Below, piece after piece: positions 32,512-40,392 of a stretch of DNA of 64,000 nucleotides (positions are counted from its first letter, which is position 1; every line of letters starts with the position of its first letter). This DNA comes from an uncultured Eubacteriales bacterium (GTDB lineage: Bacteria; Bacillota; Clostridia; Oscillospirales; CAG-272). A program made the position numbers and the translations under genes. Under the pieces are notes generated by a model, which made no database searches, was not told the DNA's origin, and saw only the letters and a list, made by a program, of their open reading frames with translations. The stretch spans positions 1 through 64,000 of the forward strand of contig URAP01000005.1 in assembly GCA_900545935.1 (NCBI GenBank). The letters are read 5' to 3'.

Positions 32512-33975
32512 CTATTCCTCGCCGCGTATTATCTGTATTTTTTCCCGCTCTGCGGGAGAGGGCGCGGGGGCAAGCTCTCCGGGCTTTATATCGAGCAGCA
32601 ATCCTGCCGTGCCTATGCCGACAGGCTGCCTGCGGATATGCGGCTTTATCGGTCTCGACATACAGAAATATCTCACCTCATCTGCCACATGATCCTCGCC
32701 CTTGGTGTCGAGATCCTCCGGATTCGTGCTGTCATAACGCAGCAGCGGCAGCGTTCGGATAAACGCGCGGCAGTTTGAGAAAACATACAGCATCGGTCGC
32801 TCGGTTTCTTCGTCAAATGCCAGCCGATAGTGCAGCTGCATCCAGCCGGGAATGCGCTTGTGATCACCGGGGACGAAATGTACGCCGTGCCGCGCCGCTA
32901 CCTCGGCTATGCTCTCTCCTGTCTCCGCGTCCCATATTGCGGGATCGGCAACTCCGGCAATGCGTCTGCCGCTGAGAAAAGGGTGCTCGCGCTCTATCCT
33001 TGCTATCTCGGAAAATACCCGTTCCGGAGTCCATCTCACGCCTACATCCGGCTCGCCGGTACAGCCGTACAGCTCGAGGATACGATAAAATACTCCGTCG
33101 TGATCCACCGCCCACCAGCCGCAGGAAAACGGCTTGTTATAGCCCCAGTCGAATGATCGATAGAGCTTCCAGTCGTCGGGCGGACGGAACGGCGAAATAA
33201 CATGCGTCAGTCGGCGGTCGCCGTAGTGCTCGGGATCGTCGCGCAGCTCCTCGAAGAATTGTCCCTCCGCAGTATCCCATCTGCCGTACAGCCATGCGTC
33301 GCGCAGCTTTGACGGCAATGCCTGCAGCTGTTTGATGTAGTCGGGCTGAGCCTGCATCAGCGCGGTATTGTCGGTGACGAGCGAGCGGATAAATGTGTAA
33401 TCGGCGGGATCCTCTCCCTCGACATAGCGTCTGTCGATAAATATCCTCTTAATATAGGAGTGTCCGCGCCCGCCGGGATTGCAGGTGTAGTAGATACGGC
33501 GGGGATAATCGCCGGTTCCGCGCAGACATGCGCTGATGGCTTTCATCTGATATTCGGTCAGCTGCGTTGCCTCGTCAATGAAGATGACGTCGTATTCAAC
33601 GCCCTGCATGCGTCCGAGATCCTCGTCCGTATCGCAGTAGGAAAAGGTAATGCTGCCGCCGCCGGGAAATGTCATTCGCTTTTCCTTATCCGAATAGACA
33701 GCAATGCCGGCGAGCCGCTCGCGAAGAATGCGGATGTGGTTGTTCGTCAACTCCGGATAAGTCCGTCTGACGATGAGAATGCGTATTCCGGGATGCCGCA
33801 GGGCGAGCAGGGCAGCCTTTGTACGTACCGCCCAGCTTTTGCCGCCGCCTCGCGCACCGCCGAAGCCGACATGCTTTGTCGACGCGCGCAAAAACTCCTT
33901 TTGCTTTTCGCTCGGCGCCTCGATAAAAACGGTCTTTGCCACGCCACGTTCACTGTCTTTTGTTTCTCTGTTCAT
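32512..33975 (-). CDS. Phage terminase large subunit
   Basis: A 487-aa packaging motor. The ATPase has Walker A GGARGGGKSW near residues 39-48, Walker B VIFIDEATQL and the coupling motif YYTCNPGG. The nuclease domain shows RSFDWGYNKPF, the second acidic motif AGVADPAIWD and the third DHVADEVRYF. All catalytic acids are visible, so it appears intact. It lies 9 nt downstream of the possible small terminase and upstream of the portal. Confidence 0.95.
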   Translation of the reverse strand: MNRETKDSERGVAKTVFIEAPSEKQKEFLRASTKHVGFGGARGGGKSWAVRTKAALLALRHPGIRILIVRRTYPELTNNHIRILRERLAGIAVYSDKEKRMTFPGGGSITFSYCDTDEDLGRMQGVEYDVIFIDEATQLTEYQMKAISACLRGTGDYPRRIYYTCNPGGRGHSYIKRIFIDRRYVEGEDPADYTFIRSLVTDNTALMQAQPDYIKQLQALPSKLRDAWLYGRWDTAEGQFFEELRDDPEHYGDRRLTHVISPFRPPDDWKLYRSFDWGYNKPFSCGWWAVDHDGVFYRILELYGCTGEPDVGVRWTPERVFSEIARIEREHPFLSGRRIAGVADPAIWDAETGESIAEVAARHGVHFVPGDHKRIPGWMQLHYRLAFDEETERPMLYVFSNCRAFIRTLPLLRYDSTNPEDLDTKGEDHVADEVRYFCMSRPIKPHIRRQPVGIGTAGLLLDIKPGELAPAPSPAEREKIQIIRGEE

Positions 33976-33984
33976 GGCGGCATA

Positions 33985-34293
33985 TCAGTCCGAATAGCCG
34001 TCGTCGCCGTCAATATGTACCGTTATCTCTCGGAGATCGGAAGATGCCTCCGATTCGGCGCACTCGACCTTGCTGCGAAGCTCTCTCAGCTTCAGCTCAC
34101 GTTCTGTCGCCTCGTCGCCGAGCGAGAGGGACTGCAGGTCCTTAATTTCCTTTAGAGCGGAAACGACGTGCCGCAGCTTTTGCGTGTCGGTGGGATCGAG
34201 CGCATTTATCGCTTCGTCGAGCTGACCGACTATACGGTCGGCGATCCTGTTTATCCGGGCAATGCGCTCGGTCGTTACCGCTTTTTCCGCCAT
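33985..34293 (-). CDS. Putative phage terminase small subunit-like protein
   Basis: About 102 aa, helical and charged, with an N-terminal RIARINRIADRIVGQLDEAI then LDPTDTQKLRHVVSALKEIK and an acidic tail. The position directly before terL suggests the small terminase or a scaffold-like helper, but I see no HTH motif. The start is uncertain: ATG 34293 (MAEKAV) or ATG 34308 five codons earlier. It overlaps the end of the upstream gene. Confidence 0.55.
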   Translation of the reverse strand: MAEKAVTTERIARINRIADRIVGQLDEAINALDPTDTQKLRHVVSALKEIKDLQSLSLGDEATERELKLRELRSKVECAESEASSDLREITVHIDGDDGYSD

Positions 34294-34679
34294 CTTACCG
34301 CACGGCATCGCTCACACAGCTCCTCTCCTTTTTCGCGGCGAAGCTCTTCGCCGAAAATGTATTCATTGTTCCTTTTTGTCACCTTATCGGGAAACACCGC
34401 ATTATCTGCGCTGCTTTCTCGCCTTTCTTCATATTCTTCAAAATCTTCATATTCTGCAAAACATACATATTCTTCATTCATGCACTGCTGCACGACCCCA
34501 TCAGTTCGAATCGACGCGAACCGTGTCCCGTTCAGGCGGCTGCGACCGCCGTATGCCGAGAGCAGCGGCGTGCCGCAGCCGTCGCATATCCGTATCGGGA
34601 TACGGCGGCAGCTGCAGGAGGTGCCCGCGCAGCCGAGAGAGCTCTCGCAGCCGACGCAGCCGCTCTCATATATGACCAT
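34275..34679 (-). CDS. Cysteine-rich phage protein
   Basis: A 134-aa protein. The first 40 residues carry nine cysteines as CVGCESSLGCAGTSCSCRRI then CDGCGTPLL, and the last 20 carry CERC, all likely zinc sites. The middle is acidic (EYEDFEEYEERRE). Short Zn-ribbon proteins with a CxxC...CxGxxC start recur in Clostridia phages as I recall; the role is unknown. It sits 4 nt after the HTH protein and overlaps the next gene, so it is in the early part of the late operon. Confidence 0.6.
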   Translation of the reverse strand: MVIYESGCVGCESSLGCAGTSCSCRRIPIRICDGCGTPLLSAYGGRSRLNGTRFASIRTDGVVQQCMNEEYVCFAEYEDFEEYEERRESSADNAVFPDKVTKRNNEYIFGEELRREKGEELCERCRAVRWRKKR

Positions 34680-34683
34680 TGTA

Positions 34684-35130
34684 TCAGATTCTGTTGCCCG
34701 CGACGCCGTGTGTGCCGATGATGCGGTATATCTGCGTACGGGAAAGACTGTGGCGGCGAGCCAGCTCTATTACCGATATACCGCGCTTATAATCACGGCG
34801 GACTGATGCATTCCGTTCTGTTTTGCGCGCCTCGGGCAGCCTTCCCTTAGGTACTCCAACCGCGCGAAGTCTTGCCTCTTGTCTCCGGTCATGCTCGCAC
34901 AGACAGTGCCACGAGCAGAAATATTCATCTCCGCGCCGATATGCCCATTCGTCTGTCGGCGGATAGAAGCGCTTTCCGCATATGGGGCATATTTTCTCTA
35001 TCCAGTAGTCGCTTGTGCGCTTTTTATCGGAATCGTCGCAGATGAGTGCGGCTGCGGCGGGTGTCATGCCGCCGAGAGCGGTGCCCTTGCGGCTTTTTTT
35101 ACATGTCGGATCGGAATAATATAACTGCAT
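34684..35130 (-). CDS. Zinc-finger and HTH protein at the head of the phage operon
   Basis: A 148-aa protein. The N-terminal part has CPICGKRFYP and CSWHCLCEHD, a four-cysteine zinc finger. The C-terminal 50 residues have RRDYKRGISVIELARRHSLS then RTQIYRIIG, a resolvase-like HTH. It is first after the minus-strand promoter, so it may regulate late genes or act as DNA-binding small terminase. No catalytic serine recombinase residues are present, so it is not an integrase. Confidence 0.7.
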   Translation of the reverse strand: MQLYYSDPTCKKSRKGTALGGMTPAAAALICDDSDKKRTSDYWIEKICPICGKRFYPPTDEWAYRRGDEYFCSWHCLCEHDRRQEARLRAVGVPKGRLPEARKTERNASVRRDYKRGISVIELARRHSLSRTQIYRIIGTHGVAGNRI

Positions 35131-35483
35131 AATTATGTTCCTTTCAGTCTTATTATGGAGAATTTTCTGTTATTTCGTTTGACCATGACGAATATGTAGA
35201 AAGACGACACGGCCGCTGTCGACTTTTTATCATTATTTGCTTGACAAACATAGTTTATGATGATATACTTGATTCGCAAATGACATCAGCTCCGCCTCTG
35301 TCACTTTATGATGCTATTATAGGCTACATTTTCTACCTTGTCAATGTGAAAAAATCACTTTGGAGGATAAATCGGTCGAGCATAAACTACATTATCTCAG
35401 TATTGCTGATAAAAAACGACACTAACCGAAGGTTCCCGACAAAGTAAAAGAAATAATCTTAAAAAATCGGAGGGAATAACGCA
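35131..35483. promoter_or_regulatory. Divergent control region of the phage-like cassette
   Basis: The plus promoter TTGACA (35241-35246), 17 nt, TATACT (35264-35269) drives the repressor. The minus promoter TTGACA (35344-35339), 17 nt, TATAAT (35321-35316) drives the phage operon. The near-identical TTTATGATGATAT (35254-35266) and TTTATGATGCTAT (35305-35317) each overlap a -10 region, and are candidate operators. The plus transcript would have a leader of about 210 nt; no convincing gene was seen in it. Confidence 0.75.
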
Positions 35484-36080
35484 ATGTTTTGGAACAAATT
35501 TGTATCCCTTTGCGCGAGGGAACGTGTGTCACCGAGTGCGGTTTGCATGAGTCTCGGCTTTTCCAATGCTACGGCAACTCACTGGAAGAACGGTTCGCAT
35601 CCGAGCGCGACCTCGCTGTCGCGTATCGCCGGCTATTTTGCCGTTGCACCCGAGTATTTTACAACGGAGGATGAGACAGTTGTGCGCGCACGCCGCATTC
35701 CGGTCTACGGAAAGGTGGCTGCGGGCATACCGATAGAGGCTATTACCGATATTGACGATTACGAGGAGATAGATGAGGCGATGGCGGCGAGCGGTGAGTA
35801 TTTTGCTCTGCGAATACGCGGAGACAGCATGGAGCCGCGTATGCGCAGCGGCGATACTGTTATAGTCCGCCGTCAGGATGATTGCGACAGCGGCGATGTT
35901 GCCATTGTAATGATTGGAGGCGAGGATGCTACCTGCAAGCGGATAAGAAAGCTGGACGGCGGTATCATGCTCATTCCCGATAATCAGAAGTACGATCCTA
36001 TGATATATACGCGCGCTGAGGCGCAGCAGATAGGCATTTCGATACTCGGAAAGGTAGTGGAGCTTCGCGCCCGCTACTGA
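35484..36080 (+). CDS. CI/LexA-type repressor (XRE HTH plus S24 peptidase domain)
   Basis: A 198-aa protein. The N-terminal 60 residues form an HTH (VSPSAVCMSLGFSNATATHW). The C-terminal S24 domain has an Ala80-Gly81 cleavage site in GKVAAGIP, the catalytic Ser115 in RGDSMEPRM and Lys152 in ATCKRIRK. This matches repressors that cut themselves when RecA is activated by DNA damage, so the cassette is predicted to be SOS-inducible. GGAGGGAATAACGCA precedes the ATG. Divergent from the phage operon, as for lysogenic control. Confidence 0.9.
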   Translation: MFWNKFVSLCARERVSPSAVCMSLGFSNATATHWKNGSHPSATSLSRIAGYFAVAPEYFTTEDETVVRARRIPVYGKVAAGIPIEAITDIDDYEEIDEAMAASGEYFALRIRGDSMEPRMRSGDTVIVRRQDDCDSGDVAIVMIGGEDATCKRIRKLDGGIMLIPDNQKYDPMIYTRAEAQQIGISILGKVVELRARY

Positions 36081-36132
36081 GCTTTAGACATTGCGGTCGT
36101 ATTTTTCACGGATCATACATACCTGCTTGCGT

Positions 36133-36183
36133 AATGGATACGTTTGTCGAATGGATATGTTTGTCGAATGGATACGTTTGTCG
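36133..36183. repeat. Three tandem 17-bp repeats
   Basis: AATGGATACGTTTGTCG occurs three times head to tail (36133-36149, 36150-36166 with one change, 36167-36183). It lies between the repressor and the GH2 gene, about 170 nt before the latter. It could be a regulator-binding array or replication slippage. Confidence 0.8.
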
Positions 36184-36352
36184 AATCCGCCGTTCTCCCG
36201 AAAGCTGATAAGGAGCTTTTATAACAACCGCATTTACCGCATGATCTTATCCTTGTAGACCATGCCGGCCGAATCAAATCAAGTCAACCGACGGCGGCTT
36301 GCCGCGACCTGTCTGACCATACACATACCCTACTACGGAGGAAAAAAACAGA

Positions 36353-39199
36353 ATGAAGAACGATATTTTTGCAAACATTGCCGCTGCCGGCATCGGCGGC
36401 AGACAGGAGCTGCTGTCTCGCCCGGAGCCGGTGCCGTTCGAGCCGAACAATGCCGTGCTTACGGCGGGAGGCGAGGCATACGGTGTGTCGGAAAAGATGC
36501 ATACCGAGGAGCAGCTCCGTGCCGCACTTGCCGAGCTGCGCGAGCGCTATGCTCCCTTTACCGAGGATCTTGCACCCGAGTGCCGCTCGAGCAAGGAGAT
36601 CATCCCGCTCGGCGAGTTTACACTGTATGAAGAGGACAGCGATCCGAAGCAGATAACACTGCCGCATTACGGAGCGCCGGTCGGATGTCACGAGCAGCTT
36701 TATGATACGCGCTTTGCACTTCGCCCGGAGCAGACGCAGGGAAAAGCGGTGTATATCTGCATCGGAGGTGCGGACTATCTCGCATCTGTCTATGTAAACG
36801 GGGTATGTGTCGGAATACACGAGGGATTTTTCTCACCCTTTGAGTTCGAGATAACCGATTATGTAAATGCGGGACTTAATGAGCTTCGTATTCAGCTTAA
36901 AAACGACCATGTATTTATGGGCAGCAAGGGGCAGGACGGCATTTCCTATGAGGGCGAGAAGATGTATGCCGCTACCGGTCCCGGCTGGGACGATCCCGCA
37001 GTCGGTTGGCATCACTGTCAGCCCGGCATGGGACTGTATTCTGATGTCCGTATCGAGGTTCGCGAGCGGCTGCATATCTCCGATCTTTGGATTCGTCCGG
37101 ATATCGGCAGCAGCGAGGCGGAGCTGTGGGTCGAGGTCCAGAGCTCCGAGTACGGCGAATTCCCGGTAGAGCTCGATATCTCCGTATACGGTCAGAACCA
37201 CCGCGCGACCGTCGTCGAGAATATGTATTATCAGCCGACTGCGGTACGTATGTGCGGCCTCGGCGATACCTTTACCGCCGCTCAGGGTCCCGACGGCTTC
37301 GGTCGGGGAACGCCTATTCCCGCCGAACACGGTAAGAATCTCTATAAGGTACGCATCCCCATGGGCGAATTCCTCCTTTGGGAGCCGGAGACTCCGTACC
37401 TCTATCAGGCACAGGTCGCGCTTATATACGGCGGCGCCGTCATCGACCGTGCGAGCGCGCAGTTCGGTATGCGCAGCTTTACCGAGGATACCGAGCCGGA
37501 TGAGGCAGGGCTGCGCGGCATGTTCCGACTGAACGGCAGACCCATCCGTCTGCGCGGTGCAAATACCATGGGCTTTGAACAGCAGGATGTTATGCGCGGT
37601 GATATAGATCAGCTGCGCGACGATATACTCCTTGCCAAGCTCTGCAATATGAACTTCCTGCGACTTACTCAGCGTCCGGTTCAGGATGAGATATATAAGT
37701 GGTGTGACCGCCTCGGTCTTATGACGCAGACCGACCTGCCGCTGTTTGCCAAGATGCGTCGCTTTAAGTTTGCGGAGGGTGTGCGTCAGGCTCAGGAGCT
37801 TGCGCGCATGATACGCGGACACGCCTGCAATGTCGTTGTTTCCTATATGAACGAGCCTACCCCCGGTGCGGGCGGCAAGCCCCATCGCCACCTTACCCGT
37901 CCCGAGCTGGAGGACTTCTTCTCTGCGTGCGACCTCGCACTCAAACTCTGCCATCCCGACTGCGTTATAAAATATGTCGACGGCGACTACGATCCGCCCT
38001 GTGCCTCGCTTCCGGATAACCATTGCTACTGCATGTGGTATAACGGGCACGGTATCGACATCGGTCAGCTCTGGCGCGGCTATTGGCTGCCGACCAAGCC
38101 CGGCTGGTATTACGGCTGCGGCGAGTTCGGCACAGAGGGTCTCGAGCAGGAGAGCGTTATGCGCAAATATTATCCTGCCGAGTGGCTTACCGAGCCGTTC
38201 GATCCGGCGCATATCGTCGGTGCGCAGACTGCACCGTTCCATTATTTCTTCTACGACGATCAGGACAGCATGGGCGATTGGATAGAGGCGAGCCAGCGTT
38301 TCCAGGCTCTCGGCGTACGCGCCATGACCGAGTCGTTCCGCCGCGACAATCGTATGATAAGCGGTGCACTGCATCTGTTTATCGATGCGTTCCCGAGCGG
38401 ATGGATGAAGACCATCATGGACTGCGAGCGTCATCCTAAGAGGGCATTCTTCGCATATCGTGATGCGCTTGCGCCTATAATGCTCTCGCTCCGTACCGAT
38501 CGCTTTACATATTATGAGGGTGAGGATATCTCGATCGAGGCTCATATCTGTAACGACACCCAGCTTTCGGGCGACTGTCGCGTAAGATTTGAGCTTTACC
38601 GTGCCGGCGAGCTTGCGTATTCCGGCGAACAGAAGGCTTACATGGCTGCCAACTGTGCGGGCTATGCCGCAAGTGCGGTCATGCCTGCTCCCGAGACCTC
38701 CGATCGTGACAAGTACACACTTCGCGGTATTCTGATAGACGGCGACGGAAAGGCTCTCGCGTGGAACGAGCTTCCTCTTGAGGTATTCCGTCATGTCGAG
38801 ATCACCCCGTCGGAGAATACCCGTCTTATCACCATGCTCACAGAGGATACCGTTATCGCAGGCGAGACCGTACATGTCAAGGCGTGCGGAATGAGTCCGG
38901 TGCATTTCGCATCAAGAAAGACCGGACACCCCTCGGTAGCCGAGTTTGAGCCTGAGGATATCCGTTATTTCTACGACAGCTCCGAGGATATGATAACCCC
39001 GATAGTTACTCATACCTTCGAGTGTGACGCGTTCGCTCCCATACTTGTCGGAGGCAATACCGACTCGGACGGCAACTGGCATAAGGTCATGATAGCCGGC
39101 GAGCTTATACGCGACGGCATACGCTATGTTGTATGCAATGTCGACCTGCGTCTTGAAAATCCGATCGCCGAGCGTCTAAAAGCCGCATTGGTGAAATAA
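36353..39199 (+). CDS. Glycoside hydrolase family 2 protein
   Basis: A 948-aa cytoplasmic glycosidase (no signal peptide). The N-terminal jelly-roll domain (YDTRFALRP, GGADYLASVYVNGVCVGIHE) and an Ig-like domain precede a TIM barrel beginning RLNGRPIRLRGANTMGFEQQ. The acid/base Glu lies in VVSYMNEPTPG (near 502) and the nucleophile Glu in CGEFGTEG (near 591). Both are present, so the enzyme should be active. GH2 includes beta-galactosidase, mannosidase and glucuronidase, and the sequence does not decide among them. GGAGGAAAAAAACAGA precedes the ATG. It stands alone, right of the phage cassette. Confidence 0.88.
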   Translation: MKNDIFANIAAAGIGGRQELLSRPEPVPFEPNNAVLTAGGEAYGVSEKMHTEEQLRAALAELRERYAPFTEDLAPECRSSKEIIPLGEFTLYEEDSDPKQITLPHYGAPVGCHEQLYDTRFALRPEQTQGKAVYICIGGADYLASVYVNGVCVGIHEGFFSPFEFEITDYVNAGLNELRIQLKNDHVFMGSKGQDGISYEGEKMYAATGPGWDDPAVGWHHCQPGMGLYSDVRIEVRERLHISDLWIRPDIGSSEAELWVEVQSSEYGEFPVELDISVYGQNHRATVVENMYYQPTAVRMCGLGDTFTAAQGPDGFGRGTPIPAEHGKNLYKVRIPMGEFLLWEPETPYLYQAQVALIYGGAVIDRASAQFGMRSFTEDTEPDEAGLRGMFRLNGRPIRLRGANTMGFEQQDVMRGDIDQLRDDILLAKLCNMNFLRLTQRPVQDEIYKWCDRLGLMTQTDLPLFAKMRRFKFAEGVRQAQELARMIRGHACNVVVSYMNEPTPGAGGKPHRHLTRPELEDFFSACDLALKLCHPDCVIKYVDGDYDPPCASLPDNHCYCMWYNGHGIDIGQLWRGYWLPTKPGWYYGCGEFGTEGLEQESVMRKYYPAEWLTEPFDPAHIVGAQTAPFHYFFYDDQDSMGDWIEASQRFQALGVRAMTESFRRDNRMISGALHLFIDAFPSGWMKTIMDCERHPKRAFFAYRDALAPIMLSLRTDRFTYYEGEDISIEAHICNDTQLSGDCRVRFELYRAGELAYSGEQKAYMAANCAGYAASAVMPAPETSDRDKYTLRGILIDGDGKALAWNELPLEVFRHVEITPSENTRLITMLTEDTVIAGETVHVKACGMSPVHFASRKTGHPSVAEFEPEDIRYFYDSSEDMITPIVTHTFECDAFAPILVGGNTDSDGNWHKVMIAGELIRDGIRYVVCNVDLRLENPIAERLKAALVK

Positions 39200-39655
39200 A
39201 TCGTTCTCGAGCTGCCGTTGCGTTTTCTGCAAGCGCTTCTGATGATCGTTAGATTTTTGCGGGCATTGCCGATAGACTGCATGATTCGTTTCGGCATTTT
39301 TCGGAAAACAGCCGTACCGGCATGACGCGCGCCGCACTTCGGAAATAACAGAACAGCATAAATAAAAAACGGGCATCGTGCAATTATAGCTGCGCGATGC
39401 CCGTTTCACTGCTGTTGAAGTTTAATAATGCGGCGTTGAGATTACAGACAAACAGATAAGAACGGCTTATAACTGATAAGAATCGAATTGCCTTGTTATG
39501 ATATAAAAAATGTAACGCTGTTAAAACGATCTCGGTCGGATAAAAACAAAAACAGTTGAAATCGAATCGGCAAGCAGAGCGCGGGACAAAACACTAAATC
39601 TTTAAGATGGTCGAAAGTACGAATAAGAAATAAAAGACTCAAAAGCACGAATCGC
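39200..39655. other. Gap between GH2 and khpA
   Basis: About 450 nt without a credible gene. A stable hairpin ACGGGCATCG/CGATGCCCGT lies at 39369-39404; its T-rich side is on the minus strand (TTTTTTATTT), so it may be a second terminator for the leftward operon. The rest is AT-rich and unremarkable. Confidence 0.6.
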
Positions 39656-39712
39656 AAAAAAAAAAGACCCGAGCGCGTCGGCGGTGTGCCGTACGCAGCT
39701 TAGGTCTTTTGT
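39656..39712 (-). terminator. Terminator after khpA
   Basis: On the minus strand AAAAGACCTAAGCTGCG pairs with CGCGCTCGGGTCTTTT, with mismatches, followed by a run of Ts. Confidence 0.75.
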
Positions 39713-39750
39713 CTGTTTCTGTACGTGGCCGGTTTAGGCAGAGCGGGGAA

Positions 39751-39990
39751 TTACTTTATCTCTACCGAGACATGTCTCCCGTCAAGTCCTGCCGTAGCCT
39801 TCATCAACAGTCGGATAGCCTTGGCTATGCGTCCGTGACGACCTATGACCTTGCCGACGTCGCCCTCGGATACCGAAAGCTCGAGGCAAACATTATCTCC
39901 GTCCACGGTTTCCGTGACGGTTACGCCGTCGGGATCGTCAACGATTCCGCGTGCAATATCCGTGAGAGTCTTTTTCAGATCTGCTGCCAT
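39751..39990 (-). CDS. khpA: KhpA-like KH-domain RNA-binding protein
   Basis: About 79 aa from ATG 39990 (MAADLKKTL); an in-frame start at 40002 adds four residues. A single KH domain with LELSVSEGDVGKVIGRHGRI and AIRLLMKATAG, the GxxG loop being IGRHGR. KhpA and KhpB bind RNA and affect cell-wall genes in Firmicutes. It follows rpsP, the usual neighbour. Confidence 0.92.
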   Translation of the reverse strand: MAADLKKTLTDIARGIVDDPDGVTVTETVDGDNVCLELSVSEGDVGKVIGRHGRIAKAIRLLMKATAGLDGRHVSVEIK

Positions 39991-40107
39991 TGTGTTAACC
40001 ACTGCTTTTGCGTCGGCAAAAGCTCCCTTTCTCTGGAATAAAACGGCGGCATAATTATATGCCTGCCGCGTCGGTCGGAGTAAATCTTGTGACCGCTCTT
40101 GCCGATA

Positions 40108-40350
40108 TCAGTCGATGATACCGCTCTTCTTGAAGATGGATCTTACGGTCTCGGTAGGCTGAGCGCCGTCAGCGATCCACTTCTTAGCCTGCTCCTCGTT
40201 GATCTTGATGGTTGCGGGATCGGTGAGGGGGTTGTAGTAGCCGAGCTCCTCGATAAAGCGGCCGTCGCGAGGGCTTCTCGAGTCAGCGACAACTACTCTG
40301 TAAAAAGCGTTCTTCTTGGATCCCATTCTTCTGAGTCTGATCTTTACCAT
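40108..40350 (-). CDS. rpsP: 30S ribosomal protein S16
   Basis: An 80-aa protein: MVKIRLRRMGSKKNAFYRVV at the start, VVADSRSPRDGRFIEELGYY and a DPATIKINEEQAKKWIADGA block are all standard. It lies between ffh and khpA. AAAGGATT-like GGAGGAAAAGAAAA precedes the ATG. Confidence 0.98.
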   Translation of the reverse strand: MVKIRLRRMGSKKNAFYRVVVADSRSPRDGRFIEELGYYNPLTDPATIKINEEQAKKWIADGAQPTETVRSIFKKSGIID

Positions 40351-40392
40351 TTTTCTTTTCCTCCGAAAATTCTTATGTTAGGATAAATTTAT

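Larger units (their letters stand above)
22010..36080. mobile_element. Compact phage-like cassette (podovirus-type head genes, lysis genes, repressor; no integrase)
   Basis: Fifteen minus-strand genes run from a zinc-finger/HTH protein through terminase, portal, scaffold, capsid, neck/tail-like proteins and lysis genes, with one divergent CI/LexA-type repressor. I found no integrase, recombinase, excisionase, replication, tape-measure or sheath gene, and no clear att repeats at the edges. Base composition resembles the host, suggesting long residence. It could be a decayed prophage, a satellite-like element or a domesticated particle. Edges are set from the first and last phage-like genes. 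Confidence 0.8.

Noticed and set aside
34684..35130. Serine recombinase or integrase
   Set aside because: Only a resolvase-like HTH is present. The catalytic domain with its serine and arginines is missing, and the N-terminal part is a zinc finger.
36133..36183. CRISPR array
   Set aside because: The three 17-bp units are directly adjacent without spacers, too short for CRISPR repeats, and no cas gene is present. No other CRISPR-like array was seen in the window.
36833..38905. A 690-codon open frame on the minus strand
   Set aside because: It lies fully antisense to the GH2 gene, which has clear catalytic motifs and a good ribosome-binding site. Long antisense frames are common in GC-rich codon-biased genes; no domain is recognisable.
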